Positions 51,543 through 61,067 of a DNA stretch of 64,000 nt are shown here, piece by piece. Source of the stretch: JACVRM01 sp963755085 (GTDB lineage Bacteria; Actinomycetota; Thermoleophilia; Gaiellales; Gaiellaceae); assembly GCA_963755085.1 (NCBI GenBank), contig CAVWIN010000009.1, positions 1 through 64,000 on the forward strand. Direction: 5' to 3'. Below the pieces are notes generated by a model. The model was not told the origin of the DNA. It did no database searches and worked only from the letters and a program-made list of their open reading frames with translations. Position 1 is the stretch's first letter. Every line of letters starts with the position of its first letter. The position numbers and the translations under genes are program-made.

Positions 51543-51556
51543 TTCACCCGGGTGAT
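51543..51556. promoter_or_regulatory. TTCACC palindrome, site 10
   Basis: TTCACCCGGGTGAT in the 325-bp gap between the collagen-like gene (121 nt away, minus) and the SCP2 gene (192 nt away, plus). Which one it serves is unclear; apart from the site the gap shows nothing. Confidence 0.65.
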
Positions 51557-51747
51557 TGGTGACTGGCTCCCGCCACCGTTCCCCGCCCCGTGTCCGGTGC
51601 CGCCCCAGCGCTTTCATCCCTTCCGGGTGACCGCGTTGCGAAGGTGCCTCAATACGCTGGCCGGGAGAAGGCTTCGGCGCCCGTCACGCGCCGAGGCGGG
51701 CGGCCGGTGGTGCGGTCGCGAGTGCACGGTTGGGAGAAGGGAGCCCA

Positions 51748-52201
51748 ATGTCCCCGGCACGAAAGAGCACTCCGGATCGCGGGCAGATCGCGACCACAGG
51801 CAATTCGCGGCGCGCAAGGCGAACCAGCACTACGACCGAGGCGTTCTTCGACGAGCTCGCGTCCCGCGGCCACGAGCCGCTGCTCCGCAGGGCGACCGGC
51901 ACGGCCCGTTTCGACCTCGTCGACGGGAGCCGCACCGAGCGCTGGCTGCTCACCATCGAAGAAGGGCGAGATCGCGGTGTCACGAAGGAACGCACACGCC
52001 GACTGCGTCCTGCGCGCAGACAAGGCGGCGTTCGACCGGCTCGTCGCCGGCAAGCAGAACATGGTGGCAGCAGTGCTGCGTGGAGACGCGGCCCTGATGG
52101 GCGACATGAAACTGCTCGTGCTCGTCCAGCGCCTCTTTCCACGACCTTCACGCCGGCGAGCGCAACGAGCGCGGCCAGGCTCTGCAAGGAGGAAGCGATG
52201 A
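51748..52201 (+). CDS. SCP2 sterol-binding domain protein, apparent frameshift
   Basis: GGGAGAAGGGAG precedes the ATG. The N-terminal half (EAFFDELASRGHEPLLRRAT, GTARFDLVDGSRTERWLLTI) and the C-terminal half (KGEIAVSRRNAHADCVLRAD, VAAVLRGDAALMGDMKLLVL) together make a full SCP2 domain. They join if one extra A near 51958 is removed (then 151 codons). SCP2 domains bind lipids. Its stop overlaps the next start. Confidence 0.75.
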
Positions 52202-54246
52202 GCGACGACATCGTCAAGATCCTCGACGGCAACACGTTCGTCGTCAGTGACACACGCGGCGATATCGAGGCGTCACCGACCGATCCGACCGGCCTCTTCT
52301 CGTTCGACACGCGCTTTCTCTCGAAGTGGGTCCTGACGATCAACGGGGAGCGGATGAATCCGCTCTCGGTCGACGACCTTCAGTACTACGAGACACGCTT
52401 CTTCCTGGTACCCGGCACCGGCACGGTCTACATCGACGCGAAGCTGTCCGTGATCCGGCGGCGCGCCGTCGGCGCCGGCTTCCACGAGGACCTGACGATC
52501 CTCAACCATGACGACGAGCCCGTCGAGCTCAACGTCCGTCTCGATGCGGGCTGCGACTTCGCGGACCTGTTCGAGGTGAAGGACGCGCTCGAGAAGAAGG
52601 GGAAGTACTCGGCGACGGCCGACGCCGGGCGGCTGGTGCTCTCGTACAACCGGGGCACCTACGGCCGCGCGACCGCGATCTCGGCGTCGGAGCCGGCACG
52701 CCTCGACAAGAACGGCCTCACGTTCAAGATCGGCATCGCCCCCCACGGCAGGTGGAGCACGCGGCTCGACGTCGTCACGGAGACTCTCGGAGGCGGAGAC
52801 ATCCGGCAAGAGATCGCCGCTGCGAAGCGCTCGCCGGCGCGCATGCGCCGCAACCTGGACACCTGGATCGCCGACGCGCCCGGTCTGGAGTGCGACTGGG
52901 ATCCGCTGAAGGCGACGTACAACCGCAGCCTCGTCGATCTGGCCGCGCTGCGCTTCTCGCCGCTCATCGCCGGGGGACGCAGCCTTCCCGCTGCGGGGCT
53001 TCCCTGGTTCATGACGATGTTCGGGCGGGACAGCATCCTGACCAGCCTGCAGGCGCTTCCGTTCACATCCGAGCTGGCCGCGACAACACTGCTCGCGCTC
53101 GGCGACTGGCAAGGCGTCGGCCTGGACGACTTCCGCGACGAGGACCCCGGCCGGATCCTCCACGAGATGCGCTACGGCGAGCTGACCGCCTTCGAGGAGC
53201 GCCCGCACTCGCCCTACTACGGCTCCGTCGACGCGACGCCGCTCTACGTCGTCCTGCTCGACGAGTACGAGCGCTGGACGGGCGACCGCGCGCTCGTCCG
53301 CAACCTCGAGGGCGAGGCGCGGGCCGCGCTCAACTGGATCGACGAGTACGCGGACCTGCAGGGGAACGGCTACATCGCCTACAAGCGTCGCAACGAGAAG
53401 ACGGGGCTCGAGAACCAGTGCTGGAAGGACTCCTGGGACTCGATCTCCTTCCGCGACGGCCGGTTGCCGGGCTTCCCACGCGCCACCTGCGAGCTCCAGG
53501 GGTATGCGTACGACGCAAAGCTGCGCGCGGCGCGCCTGGCACGGCTCGTCTGGAATGACCCGGAGTTCGCCGACAGGCTCGAGAAGGAAGCCGCCGATCT
53601 CAAGCGCCGCTTCAACCGCGACTACTGGGTCGCCGACGGCGGGTACTTCGCGCTCGCGCTCGACGAGGAGGGCAAGCAGGTCGACGCGCTCTCGTCGAAC
53701 AACGGCCATCTGCTCTGGAGCGGCATCGTCGACAAGTCCAAGGCGAAGGCTGTCGCGCGGCACCTGCTCGGGCCGCGGCTCTTCTCCGGCTGGGGCGTGC
53801 GTACGCTGGCAGAGGGCGAGGGCCGCTACAACCCGATCGGGTACCACACGGGAACCGTCTGGCCGTTCGACAACTCGTTCATCGCGTGGGGCCTCCGGCG
53901 GTACGGGTTCAAGGAGGAGGCCGCCGTGATCGCGGCCGGCATCCTCGATGCGGCGCAATTCTTCGACGGGCGCCTGCCCGAGGCGTTCGGCGGCTACGAA
54001 CGCGCCGAGACGATGTACCCGGTGCAGTACCCGACCGCCTGCAGTCCACAGGCCTGGTCGACCGGCGCGCCGCTCCTGCTGCTGCGGACGATGCTCGGTC
54101 TCGAGCCGCAGGGCGAGCACCTGCTCGTCGACCCGGCGCTTCCCAGCGCGATCGGCCATCTGGAGCTGCTCGACATTCCCGGCCGGTGGGGGCGGATCGA
54201 CGCCTTCGGACGCGGGCGCGTCGACGTGGCACAGACAGGACGGTGA
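52198..54246 (+). CDS. Amylo-alpha-1,6-glucosidase (glycogen debranching-type) protein
   Basis: 682 residues. The N-terminal about 220 residues (DGNTFVVSDTRGDIEASPTD, TGLFSFDTRFLSKWVLTING) are the GDE_N_bis-type domain. The C-terminal (alpha/alpha)6 barrel has GLPWFMTMFGRDSILTSLQA, ENQCWKDSWDSISFRDGRLP and NPIGYHTGTVWPFDNSFIAW, the last two with the acidic catalytic residues. It probably trims alpha-1,6 branches of stored glucan. GGAGG precedes the ATG. Confidence 0.92.
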   Translation: MSDDIVKILDGNTFVVSDTRGDIEASPTDPTGLFSFDTRFLSKWVLTINGERMNPLSVDDLQYYETRFFLVPGTGTVYIDAKLSVIRRRAVGAGFHEDLTILNHDDEPVELNVRLDAGCDFADLFEVKDALEKKGKYSATADAGRLVLSYNRGTYGRATAISASEPARLDKNGLTFKIGIAPHGRWSTRLDVVTETLGGGDIRQEIAAAKRSPARMRRNLDTWIADAPGLECDWDPLKATYNRSLVDLAALRFSPLIAGGRSLPAAGLPWFMTMFGRDSILTSLQALPFTSELAATTLLALGDWQGVGLDDFRDEDPGRILHEMRYGELTAFEERPHSPYYGSVDATPLYVVLLDEYERWTGDRALVRNLEGEARAALNWIDEYADLQGNGYIAYKRRNEKTGLENQCWKDSWDSISFRDGRLPGFPRATCELQGYAYDAKLRAARLARLVWNDPEFADRLEKEAADLKRRFNRDYWVADGGYFALALDEEGKQVDALSSNNGHLLWSGIVDKSKAKAVARHLLGPRLFSGWGVRTLAEGEGRYNPIGYHTGTVWPFDNSFIAWGLRRYGFKEEAAVIAAGILDAAQFFDGRLPEAFGGYERAETMYPVQYPTACSPQAWSTGAPLLLLRTMLGLEPQGEHLLVDPALPSAIGHLELLDIPGRWGRIDAFGRGRVDVAQTGR

Positions 54247-54338
54247 TCGGCAAGCCGCTGTTCGACGAGCCGCCGCCGGCTCATGCCTTCGCCCAGGGCA
54301 CGTGGGGGCCGGAGGACACCAACGGATTCGCAAAGTGA
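54243..54338 (+). CDS. 31-aa ORF resembling a glucose-6-phosphate dehydrogenase C-terminal tail
   Basis: GTG overlapping the debranching stop (GTGA) encodes VIGKPLFDEPPPAHAFAQGT with WGPEDTNGFAK. The PPPxxxFAxGTWGP motif recalls the extreme C-terminus of actinobacterial glucose-6-phosphate dehydrogenases. It is either a remnant of a deleted gene or a coupled micro-ORF. The next gene starts 10 bp later. Confidence 0.35.
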   Translation: MIGKPLFDEPPPAHAFAQGTWGPEDTNGFAK

Positions 54339-54348
54339 GGTGGCAACG

Positions 54349-56066
54349 ATGAAGGTGATCATCATCGGCGGCGTCGCCGGGGGCGCGTCGTGCGCGGCGC
54401 GCCTGCGCCGGCTCGACGAGCAGGCGGAGATCCTGATGGTGGAGCGCGGGCCGTACGTCTCGTACGCGAACTGCGGGCTGCCCTACCGCGTCGGCGGCGT
54501 GATCGAGCACGAGGCGGACCTGCTGGTCGCAAACGAGCAGCTGTTCCGCGAGCATTTCGCGGTCGACTGCCGGACCGGCTGCGAGGCGATCGGGATTTCG
54601 CCCGCGGACAGGACGGTGCAGCTGTGCGACGTCGCAAGCGGCAAGGTGACGACAGAGTCATACGACAAGCTCGTACTGTCACCCGGCGCGGCTTCGATCC
54701 ATCCGCCCCTGCCCGGCATCGACCTTCCCGGCATCTTCCAGGTGAGGACCGTCCCCGACGCGCGCGAGATCCGTGAATGGATTGAGCGAGGAACGAGCTT
54801 CCTGACCGGGATGGGAAAGTACTCGGGGTTCCAGATCGCGCGCCCGCGCATGCGGGCCGTCGTCGTCGGCGGCGGGTTCATCGGTCTCGAGATGGCGGAG
54901 AACCTCACCCGCCGCGGCTTCCACGTGACCGTCGTGGAGATGGCGGATCAGGTCCTCGCGCCGCTCGATTGGGAGTACGGGCGCCTCGTCGCGGAGTTCC
55001 TCGAGCTTCACGGCGTCCACGTCGCGCTCGAGGACGGCGTCGCGGGCTTCGCGCAGGCCGACGACGGCTCGCTCGAAGTCTCGACGCAGTCCGGCAAGTC
55101 CCATCCCGCGGACATCGTGATTCTCGCGCTCGGCGTGCGGCCCGATACGACGCTCGCGCGCATGGCCGGGATCGAGATCGGCGAGCTCGGCGGGATCCGC
55201 GTCGACGGGCAGATGCGGACGAGCGATCCCGACATCTTCGCCGTCGGCGACGCCGTCGAGGTCAAGGACTTCGTCACCGGCGAGTGGAGCCTGATCGCGC
55301 TCGCCGGCCCGGCGAACCGGCAGGCCCGCATTGCGGCAGACGTGATCGCGGGACGCGACTCGCGGTTCCGCGGCACGCAGGGCACCGCCATCGTCGAGCT
55401 CTTCGGCGCTGCAGTTGCCTGGACGGGCGCGAGCGAGAAGACGCTCGAGCGCCTGGGCGACACCGACTTCGAGAAGATCTATCTCTATCCAAACTCGCAC
55501 GCGGGCTACTACCCGGGCGCGAAGCCGATCGCGATGAAGGTGCATCTTCCGGAAGTCGGACGGACGCGTGCTCGGAGCGCAGGCCGCCGGCGAGGACGGT
55601 GTGGACAAGCGGATCAGCGACCTTGCCTTCGCGATCCAGATGGGTGCGACGGTCTACGACCTCGAGCAGGTCGAGCTCTGCTACGCCCCTCCGTTCGGCA
55701 GCGCGAAAGATCCGATCAACTTCGCCGGGATGGTCGCCGCCGGCGTGCTCCGCGGTGACATGCCGCTGAGCCATTGGGACGACTGTCGACGGCGCCTTCC
55801 TGCTCGACGTGCGCGAGCCGTTCGAGCTCGCGGTGGAGGAGGTCACCGACGCGGTCAACATCCCGATGGGCGAGCTACGCTCGCGGCTCGGCGAGCTGCC
55901 GCGCGACCGGGAGATCCTCGTCCTCTGCCGCTCCGGCCAGCGCGCCTACACCGCGGCGCGCTGCCTGTCCAGAACGGATTCGACGCGAGAGTCGTCTCGG
56001 GCGGGATGCTCTCGCACGCGATCCTCGCGCCGAGCGCGAAGGAGCTCGCGTCGACAGCCGGCGTGA
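54349..56066 (+). CDS. CoA-disulfide-reductase-like flavoprotein fused to rhodanese, with about three frameshifts
   Basis: The first about 400 residues are a clean NADH oxidase/CoA-disulfide reductase: FAD motif VIIIGGVAGGASCAARLRRL, active-site Cys in YVSYANCGLPYRVGG, NAD motif VVVGGGFIGLEMAENL, and SDPDIFAVGDAVEV. The frame shifts near 55555 (continuing MLGAQAAGEDGVDKRISDLA), near 55787 (LLDVREPFELAVEEVTDAVN, rhodanese with CRSGQRAYTAARCL) and near 55970 (NGFDARVVSGGMLSHAILAP). The end is uncertain. All domains are recognisable, so the shifts may be sequence errors. Confidence 0.75.
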
Positions 56067-56181
56067 CGGAACAGAGGCCTCGTGTACCGGCTGGTGGCGG
56101 ATGTAACGGTGCTGGCTGGCGGAGCCGTGCCGAAGAAACCTCACTGGGTGGCGCGACGTCGCCGCGTAGCATCGGACACCG

Positions 56182-56754
56182 GTGACCTGGGCTGCAAGAA
56201 TCGCGTCCGTGCGCGAAGCGCAGCTCGAGGACTTCGGATCGGGGCTCACGCCCGTGACCCAGGGCTGGTTCGTCGTCAACGTGCGCGACGCCGAGTGGTG
56301 GTTCGCGGAGAGGAGGGGCGCGAGGTGCGCCTTCGAGAACGAGTACGGCGATCCGCCGGTCGAGTTCGACCAGCTCGGGATCAACGTCACCGTCCTGGAG
56401 CCGGGACAGACGAGCCTCTACCACGCCGAATCGAACCAGGAGGCGTTCCTCGTCCTTTCAGGGGAGTGCGCGCTGCTCGTCGAGCACGAGGAGCGACGCC
56501 TGCGGCCCTGGGACTTCTTCCACGCTCCTCCGTGGACCGAGCACGCCTTCGTCGGCGCCGGCGACGGGCCCTGTGTCATCCTGATGGTCGGTTCGCGCTC
56601 CGGCCCGGGAGTGCACTACCCGGCGTCGGAGCTCGCGGCGCGCTACGGGGCGAGTGTGGCGGAGGAGACCTCCGACTGGAGGCAGGCATACGCGACGGTC
56701 GAGCGGTTCCGGCGAGAGCGTCCGCCGAACCGAGCTCGTCTGCCCTGGGCGTAG
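56182..56754 (+). CDS. Cupin-domain protein (190 aa)
   Basis: The core reads LEPGQTSLYHAESNQEAFLV, LSGECALLVEHEERRLRPWD and FFHAPPWTEHAFVGAGDGPC: a single cupin barrel with His/Glu metal ligands. A C-terminal helix region (DWRQAYATVERFRRERP) follows. GTG starts at 56182 and 56209 are both possible. Substrate unknown. Confidence 0.88.
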   Translation: MTWAARIASVREAQLEDFGSGLTPVTQGWFVVNVRDAEWWFAERRGARCAFENEYGDPPVEFDQLGINVTVLEPGQTSLYHAESNQEAFLVLSGECALLVEHEERRLRPWDFFHAPPWTEHAFVGAGDGPCVILMVGSRSGPGVHYPASELAARYGASVAEETSDWRQAYATVERFRRERPPNRARLPWA

Positions 56755-56884
56755 ATTCCTCAGGCGTCAGTCGCGAACATTGGCCCAGGCGAGGCTCCTG
56801 TCGTTTGGCTCGCCGTGAGCTAAGGCGTAGGGTCGTCTGCCGGGCGGCTCGTCGTGCCCGCCAGCGTCAGGAGAGGAAACGGCC

Positions 56885-57181
56885 GTGCTTTTTCACGTCA
56901 CCTGGGAGTTCATCGATACGAGCGAGGACGGCATTCGCAGATCGCTCGGCGTCTTCTCGAAATGGCAGCCACCAGCCGGCGCCGAGTTCAAAGGCTTCTA
57001 CGGCTTCGCCGATGGCGCGGGCGGTGTCGCGCTGATCGAGGCCGACAGCGCCGCCGCGCTCGCCCAAACCACGGCCCCCTGGGCGCCCTGGTTGCGGTTC
57101 ACGACGAATCCGATCGTGCCGATTGAGGAGTCGTCCGCCATCGCCGGAGAGGCCGTCGCGTTCCGCGACTCGGTTAGCTGA
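56885..57181 (+). CDS. DUF3303-like protein (98 aa)
   Basis: CAGGAGAGG precedes a GTG. LFHVTWEFIDTSEDGIRRSL, WQPPAGAEFKGFYGFADGAG and AALAQTTAPWAPWLRFTTNP match the DUF3303 (dimeric alpha/beta barrel-like) family. It is followed after 1 bp by another small protein of the same fold class. Confidence 0.8.
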   Translation: MLFHVTWEFIDTSEDGIRRSLGVFSKWQPPAGAEFKGFYGFADGAGGVALIEADSAAALAQTTAPWAPWLRFTTNPIVPIEESSAIAGEAVAFRDSVS

Positions 57182-57182
57182 A

Positions 57183-57464
57183 ATGTGGGCGCGCGTGGCG
57201 AGGTTCGACGGCGACCCGGCAGACGTTGACGCAAGGGTGCAGAGACTTCGCTCTGCCCTTGACGCGGGGTCGTTTCCACCCGAGCTTGCGGACGCGAAGT
57301 TCCTGCTGCTCGTCGATCGCGAGTCGGGAGGAATGCTCGGTGTGACGCTGTTCGCAAGCGAGGAGGCAATGCGCAAAGGGGACGAGGCAATGAACGCCGG
57401 GCCCGGCAACGCCGGGAGCCGCTCGTCCGTCGAGTTCTACGAGGTGCCTCTCGACACGCTCTAG
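57183..57464 (+). CDS. ABM-like small protein (93 aa)
   Basis: ATG at 57183, one base after the previous stop. MWARVARFDGDPADVDARVQ, KFLLLVDRESGGMLGVTLFA and SEEAMRKGDEAMNAGP form the ferredoxin-like fold of monooxygenase-type proteins, with the usual VEFYEVPL end. Function unknown. Confidence 0.8.
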   Translation: MWARVARFDGDPADVDARVQRLRSALDAGSFPPELADAKFLLLVDRESGGMLGVTLFASEEAMRKGDEAMNAGPGNAGSRSSVEFYEVPLDTL

Positions 57465-57565
57465 CCCACCTGGCGGGTCTTGCTCGCATTGGGGTGCTCT
57501 GAGACCGTTCGCCGTCTTCGATGCATTGGAGGCTGCCCAGCGGATCCGCTCGGCGTCCGGAAACG

Positions 57566-57808
57566 TCACGGGATGTCGACCTCTGTTACCCGACTGACGG
57601 TCGTGCGCTCGGAGACGTAGCGGGGAAGCAGCCCAAGTGCCTCGTCTTCGGTGTTGGCGTCCACCGCCCACCAGATCGCGTGTCCGCCGGAGCGGCACGA
57701 GGCGAGGGTTGAACGTCGGCGAAGCGGGCTCTCGTGTCCCTTGAAGGCGGCGAAGACGACCCCGCACTCGTGCGGCTCGTGACGGTGCTGGAGCAGATAG
57801 CGCGGCAC
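57566..57808 (-). CDS. DUF4242-like small protein (80 aa)
   Basis: From GTG at 57806-57808: VPRYLLQHRHEPHECGVVFA, AFKGHESPLRRRSTLASCRS, GGHAIWWAVDANTEDEALGL, ending VTEVDIP. I have seen this pattern beside LuxR regulators in related actinobacteria; it resembles DUF4242 in fold. No ribosome site; the shared 34-nt element lies 33 nt before the start, so the mRNA may be leaderless. Confidence 0.7.
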   Translation of the reverse strand: MPRYLLQHRHEPHECGVVFAAFKGHESPLRRRSTLASCRSGGHAIWWAVDANTEDEALGLLPRYVSERTTVSRVTEVDIP

Positions 57809-57840
57809 TGATTGAGCTTGCCGCGAGCGGTCGTGATCCC

Positions 57841-57874
57841 ACATCGGGGCAGCACCCTGAACACGCACCCTGAT
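57841..57874 (-). promoter_or_regulatory. LuxR-flanking element, copy S1
   Basis: On the minus strand ATCAGGGTGC, four bases, then TCAGGGTGCTGCCCCGATGT. It contains two direct and one inverted ATCAGGG half-sites. It matches S2 (60974-61007) at nearly all positions except the 4-nt spacer and one C/T. Confidence 0.75.
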
Positions 57875-58023
57875 CCCCGGGAGCGGCGTTCGCTTCGGGC
57901 ACGACCGCATACAAGAGCTCCGCGTCGCTGTCAACCGTAGGAAGCAGCGAAACGCGATACGAACAATCTCGGATGGCGCTCCGCGCGACGATGCAGACGG
58001 TCAGTACCTTCAAGGGAGGCGCC

Positions 58024-60957
58024 ATGACACACGGGGCAGCGCGACCTGCGCGCCAGCCTGACCCCCTTGTGGGGCGCGCCGACGAACTCGAATCGTTCCG
58101 GCAGCTGCTCGACGAGCTGGACCACGGGGCGGCGATCGCGGTCGAGCTGCTGGGCGAGCCCGGGATCGGCAAGACCCGCCTGCTTTCCGAGCTCGCGAAG
58201 CTGGCCGAGCTGCGCGGGCATCTCGTCCTTGCTGGTTCAGCGTCGGAGCTCGAGCGGGAGCTGCCCTTCTCGGTCTTCGTGCACGCGCTGGACGAGTACG
58301 TCGAGAGCCTCGACCCCGCGGTGCTCGCCGGCCTCGACGACGACGTGCAGGCAGAGCTCGCGCATGTCCTCCCCTCGCTGTCCGCGCTCGCGGACGGGCG
58401 CTCCGTCGCGCACCAGCACGAGCGCTACCGCAGCCACCGCGCGGTGCGCGCGCTGCTCGAGCAGCTCGCTCAACAGAGGCCACTGGTGCTCCTGCTCGAC
58501 GACCTTCACTGGGCCGACCCCGCGTCGGTCGAGCTGCTGGGCGCGCTCTTGCGCCGGCCACCCACGGCGGGCGTGCTGACGGCGATCGCGCTTCGCCCGC
58601 GTCAGACGCCGGCGCGCCTCGCAGCAGCGCTCGCAAGCGCGCAACGGGCGGCGGTCCTGACCCGCGTCGAGCTCGACGCGCTGACGCCGGACGAGACTCG
58701 AGAGCTGCTCGGCGCACGGGTCGACGCCGCCGGCGCAGCAGCCCTCTACCAGGAGAGCGAGGGCAATCCCTTCTACCTCGAGCAGCTCGCGCGGACGCCG
58801 GAGCGGACTGTCGCCGGTGGCGACGTCTCGCTGGCCGGTCTCGGAGTCCCGGCAGCGGTCGCCGCATCGCTGAGCGAAGAGCTCGGGCTGCTCTCCAGCG
58901 GTGCACGCTTGGTGCTCGAGGCTGCTGCGGTGGCGGGCGATCCGTTCGAGCTCGACCTGGCCGCCGCTGCGGCCGCCATGGACGAGGCGACGGTGATCGA
59001 CGGGGCCGACGAGCTCCTCGAGCGCGATCTGCTTCGCACGACCGACGTGCCGCGGCGATTTCGCTTCCGGCACCCGATCGTGCGCCGTGCCGTGTACGAG
59101 GCGACGGCGGCCGGGTGGCGGCTCGGGGCACACGAGCGCTGCGCGGATGCGCTCCTGGCGCGCGGGGCGGGCGCGGCGGCGCGCGCACACCACGTCGAGC
59201 GCTCGGCGCGGCAGGGCGACCTGGGCGCGGTCGCCGTGCTGCGCGCCGCCGGCGAGGAGGCGGCGCGGCTCGCGCCGGAAAGTGCGGCGCGCTGGTTCGG
59301 AACGGCGCTGCGCCTGCTGCCGCAGACCGCTCCCGCGCAGTACCGGGTCGAGCTTCTGCTCGCCCGTGCAAGGGCGCTCGCGGCAGCCGGCTTTTTCGAG
59401 GAGAGCCATACGTCGCTGCTCGAGGCGGTCGCGATCGTCCCGGACGAGCCGCGCGCTCTGCGGACGACCGTTGCCACGGCGTGCGCGGGCGTGGAACGCT
59501 TCCGCGGACGCTACGAGCAGGCTCACACGCGGCTGGTGACCGCTCTCCGTGTGCTCCCGGAGTCGGGCTCGGTCGAGTCGGTCGAGCTGCTGATCGAGTT
59601 GACGCTGAACGAGTTCTACCGTTCGCGCTACGCGGCGATGCACGACTGGGCCGAGCGCGCTGTGGCCGACGCGAAGCTGCTGTCGGGCGATGCATGCCTG
59701 ACAGCGGCCGCGCTCACCATGCCCGCGCTCGCCCATGCCCTGACCGGAAACACCGATCGAGCTCGATCCGATCGTGACGACGCCGCAGCGCTCGTCGATG
59801 AGCTGTCCGACGAGGAGCTCGCACTCCGCCCCGATACGGCGGGCTGGCTCGCGATCGTCGAGGTCTACCTCGACCTGTACGCGGAGGCCGACGCGCACGC
59901 GGCCCGTGCCCTCGAGCTCACGCGCGCGAGCGGGCGCGGCGATCCATTGCACCGCCTGTACCCGGTCCTGCCCAGGGTCTGGTACGTACGCGGCAAGCTG
60001 GCCGAGGCGGCCGAACTGCTCGACGGCGCGATCGAGGGTGCGCGCCTGCTCGGGCCGCCGCCGGCGCTCGCCGGGAACCTCTTCAATCGCTCGATCGTCG
60101 CGCTCGCGGCGGGCGACCTCGATCTTGCGCTCGCCACCGCGGAGGAGGGCGTCGAGCTGACCCGCCAGCTCGACGACGGCTTCGTCTCGGCCTGGGCCGC
60201 GGGAAGGCTCGCCGCCGTCCTGCTCGAGACCGCGCAGCCGGATCGAGCCGTCAAGCTGCTGCTCTCCCGCGCCGGCGGCGAGGAGCTGACACTGATCCCC
60301 GGCAGCTGGAACGCCTACTTCCTCGAGCTGCTGACCCGCTGCTGGCTCGCCCTCGACCGCCTCGGCGAGGCCGGGCGCGTCGCCAGTCTCGCCGAGGCAG
60401 CGGCAGCGGCCGTGCAGCTTCCGCTCGCGAGCGCCTGGGCAGACCGTGCCGTTGCCGGACTCGCGCTGGCTCGCGGGAACGCCGCCCTCGCCGCCGAGCG
60501 CGCGCTCGCGTCGGCGGACGCCGCGCGAGACGTCGGAGCCCCGATCGAGGATGCTCTCGCGGGCACGCTCGCCGGCCGGGCGTTGGCCGCAGCCGGCCAA
60601 CCCGACCGGGCCGTGGTCGAGCTTCAGCGCGCAGCGGCGACCTTCGACGCCTGCGGCGCGCTGCGCTACCGCGACAACGCCGAGCGAGAACTGGGCAAGC
60701 TCGGCTGCCGCCCCCACCGGCGCAGCCGCGCAGGCACGGCCGACGGGACTGGCATCGAGTCGCTCACCGAGCGCGAGCTCCAGCTGGCACGACTCGTCGT
60801 CGACCGGAAGACGAACCCCGAGATCGCTGCCGAGTTGTTCCTCAGCCAGAAGACCGTCGAGACGCACCTGCGGAACATCTTCCGCAAGATCGGCGTCTCG
60901 TCACGCGTCGAGCTCGCACGCGCGATCGAGCGCAGCGACCACGACGCGCTCTCCTGA
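58024..60957 (+). CDS. LuxR-family ATPase regulator (LAL type, 977 aa)
   Basis: GGGAGG precedes the ATG at 58024. The protein has an AAA/STAND ATPase (Walker A LLGEPGIGKTRLLSEL, Walker B LVLLLDDLHWADPASVELLG), a winged-helix region and a long TPR-like repeat domain (about residues 340-880). A C-terminal LuxR helix-turn-helix ends it (LTERELQLARLVVDRKTNPEIAAELFLSQKTVETHLRNIF). The same 34-nt element stands before the genes on both sides of it, which makes it their likely activator. Confidence 0.92.
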   Translation: MTHGAARPARQPDPLVGRADELESFRQLLDELDHGAAIAVELLGEPGIGKTRLLSELAKLAELRGHLVLAGSASELERELPFSVFVHALDEYVESLDPAVLAGLDDDVQAELAHVLPSLSALADGRSVAHQHERYRSHRAVRALLEQLAQQRPLVLLLDDLHWADPASVELLGALLRRPPTAGVLTAIALRPRQTPARLAAALASAQRAAVLTRVELDALTPDETRELLGARVDAAGAAALYQESEGNPFYLEQLARTPERTVAGGDVSLAGLGVPAAVAASLSEELGLLSSGARLVLEAAAVAGDPFELDLAAAAAAMDEATVIDGADELLERDLLRTTDVPRRFRFRHPIVRRAVYEATAAGWRLGAHERCADALLARGAGAAARAHHVERSARQGDLGAVAVLRAAGEEAARLAPESAARWFGTALRLLPQTAPAQYRVELLLARARALAAAGFFEESHTSLLEAVAIVPDEPRALRTTVATACAGVERFRGRYEQAHTRLVTALRVLPESGSVESVELLIELTLNEFYRSRYAAMHDWAERAVADAKLLSGDACLTAAALTMPALAHALTGNTDRARSDRDDAAALVDELSDEELALRPDTAGWLAIVEVYLDLYAEADAHAARALELTRASGRGDPLHRLYPVLPRVWYVRGKLAEAAELLDGAIEGARLLGPPPALAGNLFNRSIVALAAGDLDLALATAEEGVELTRQLDDGFVSAWAAGRLAAVLLETAQPDRAVKLLLSRAGGEELTLIPGSWNAYFLELLTRCWLALDRLGEAGRVASLAEAAAAAVQLPLASAWADRAVAGLALARGNAALAAERALASADAARDVGAPIEDALAGTLAGRALAAAGQPDRAVVELQRAAATFDACGALRYRDNAERELGKLGCRPHRRSRAGTADGTGIESLTERELQLARLVVDRKTNPEIAAELFLSQKTVETHLRNIFRKIGVSSRVELARAIERSDHDALS

Positions 60958-60973
60958 GGCGGCCGCTCGCGAA

Positions 60974-61007
60974 ATCAGGGTGCCGGATCAGGGTGCTGCC
61001 CTGATGT
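60974..61007 (+). promoter_or_regulatory. LuxR-flanking element, copy S2
   Basis: ATCAGGGTGC, four bases, then TCAGGGTGCTGCCCTGATGT, 61 nt before the ATG at 61068. Same sequence as S1 in opposite orientation on the other side of the regulator gene. Confidence 0.75.
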
Positions 61008-61067
61008 CGCGGCCGCCCGGCGGCGGCACGCTGGGCCATCACCGCGACACGAAAGGAGGCCACGACG

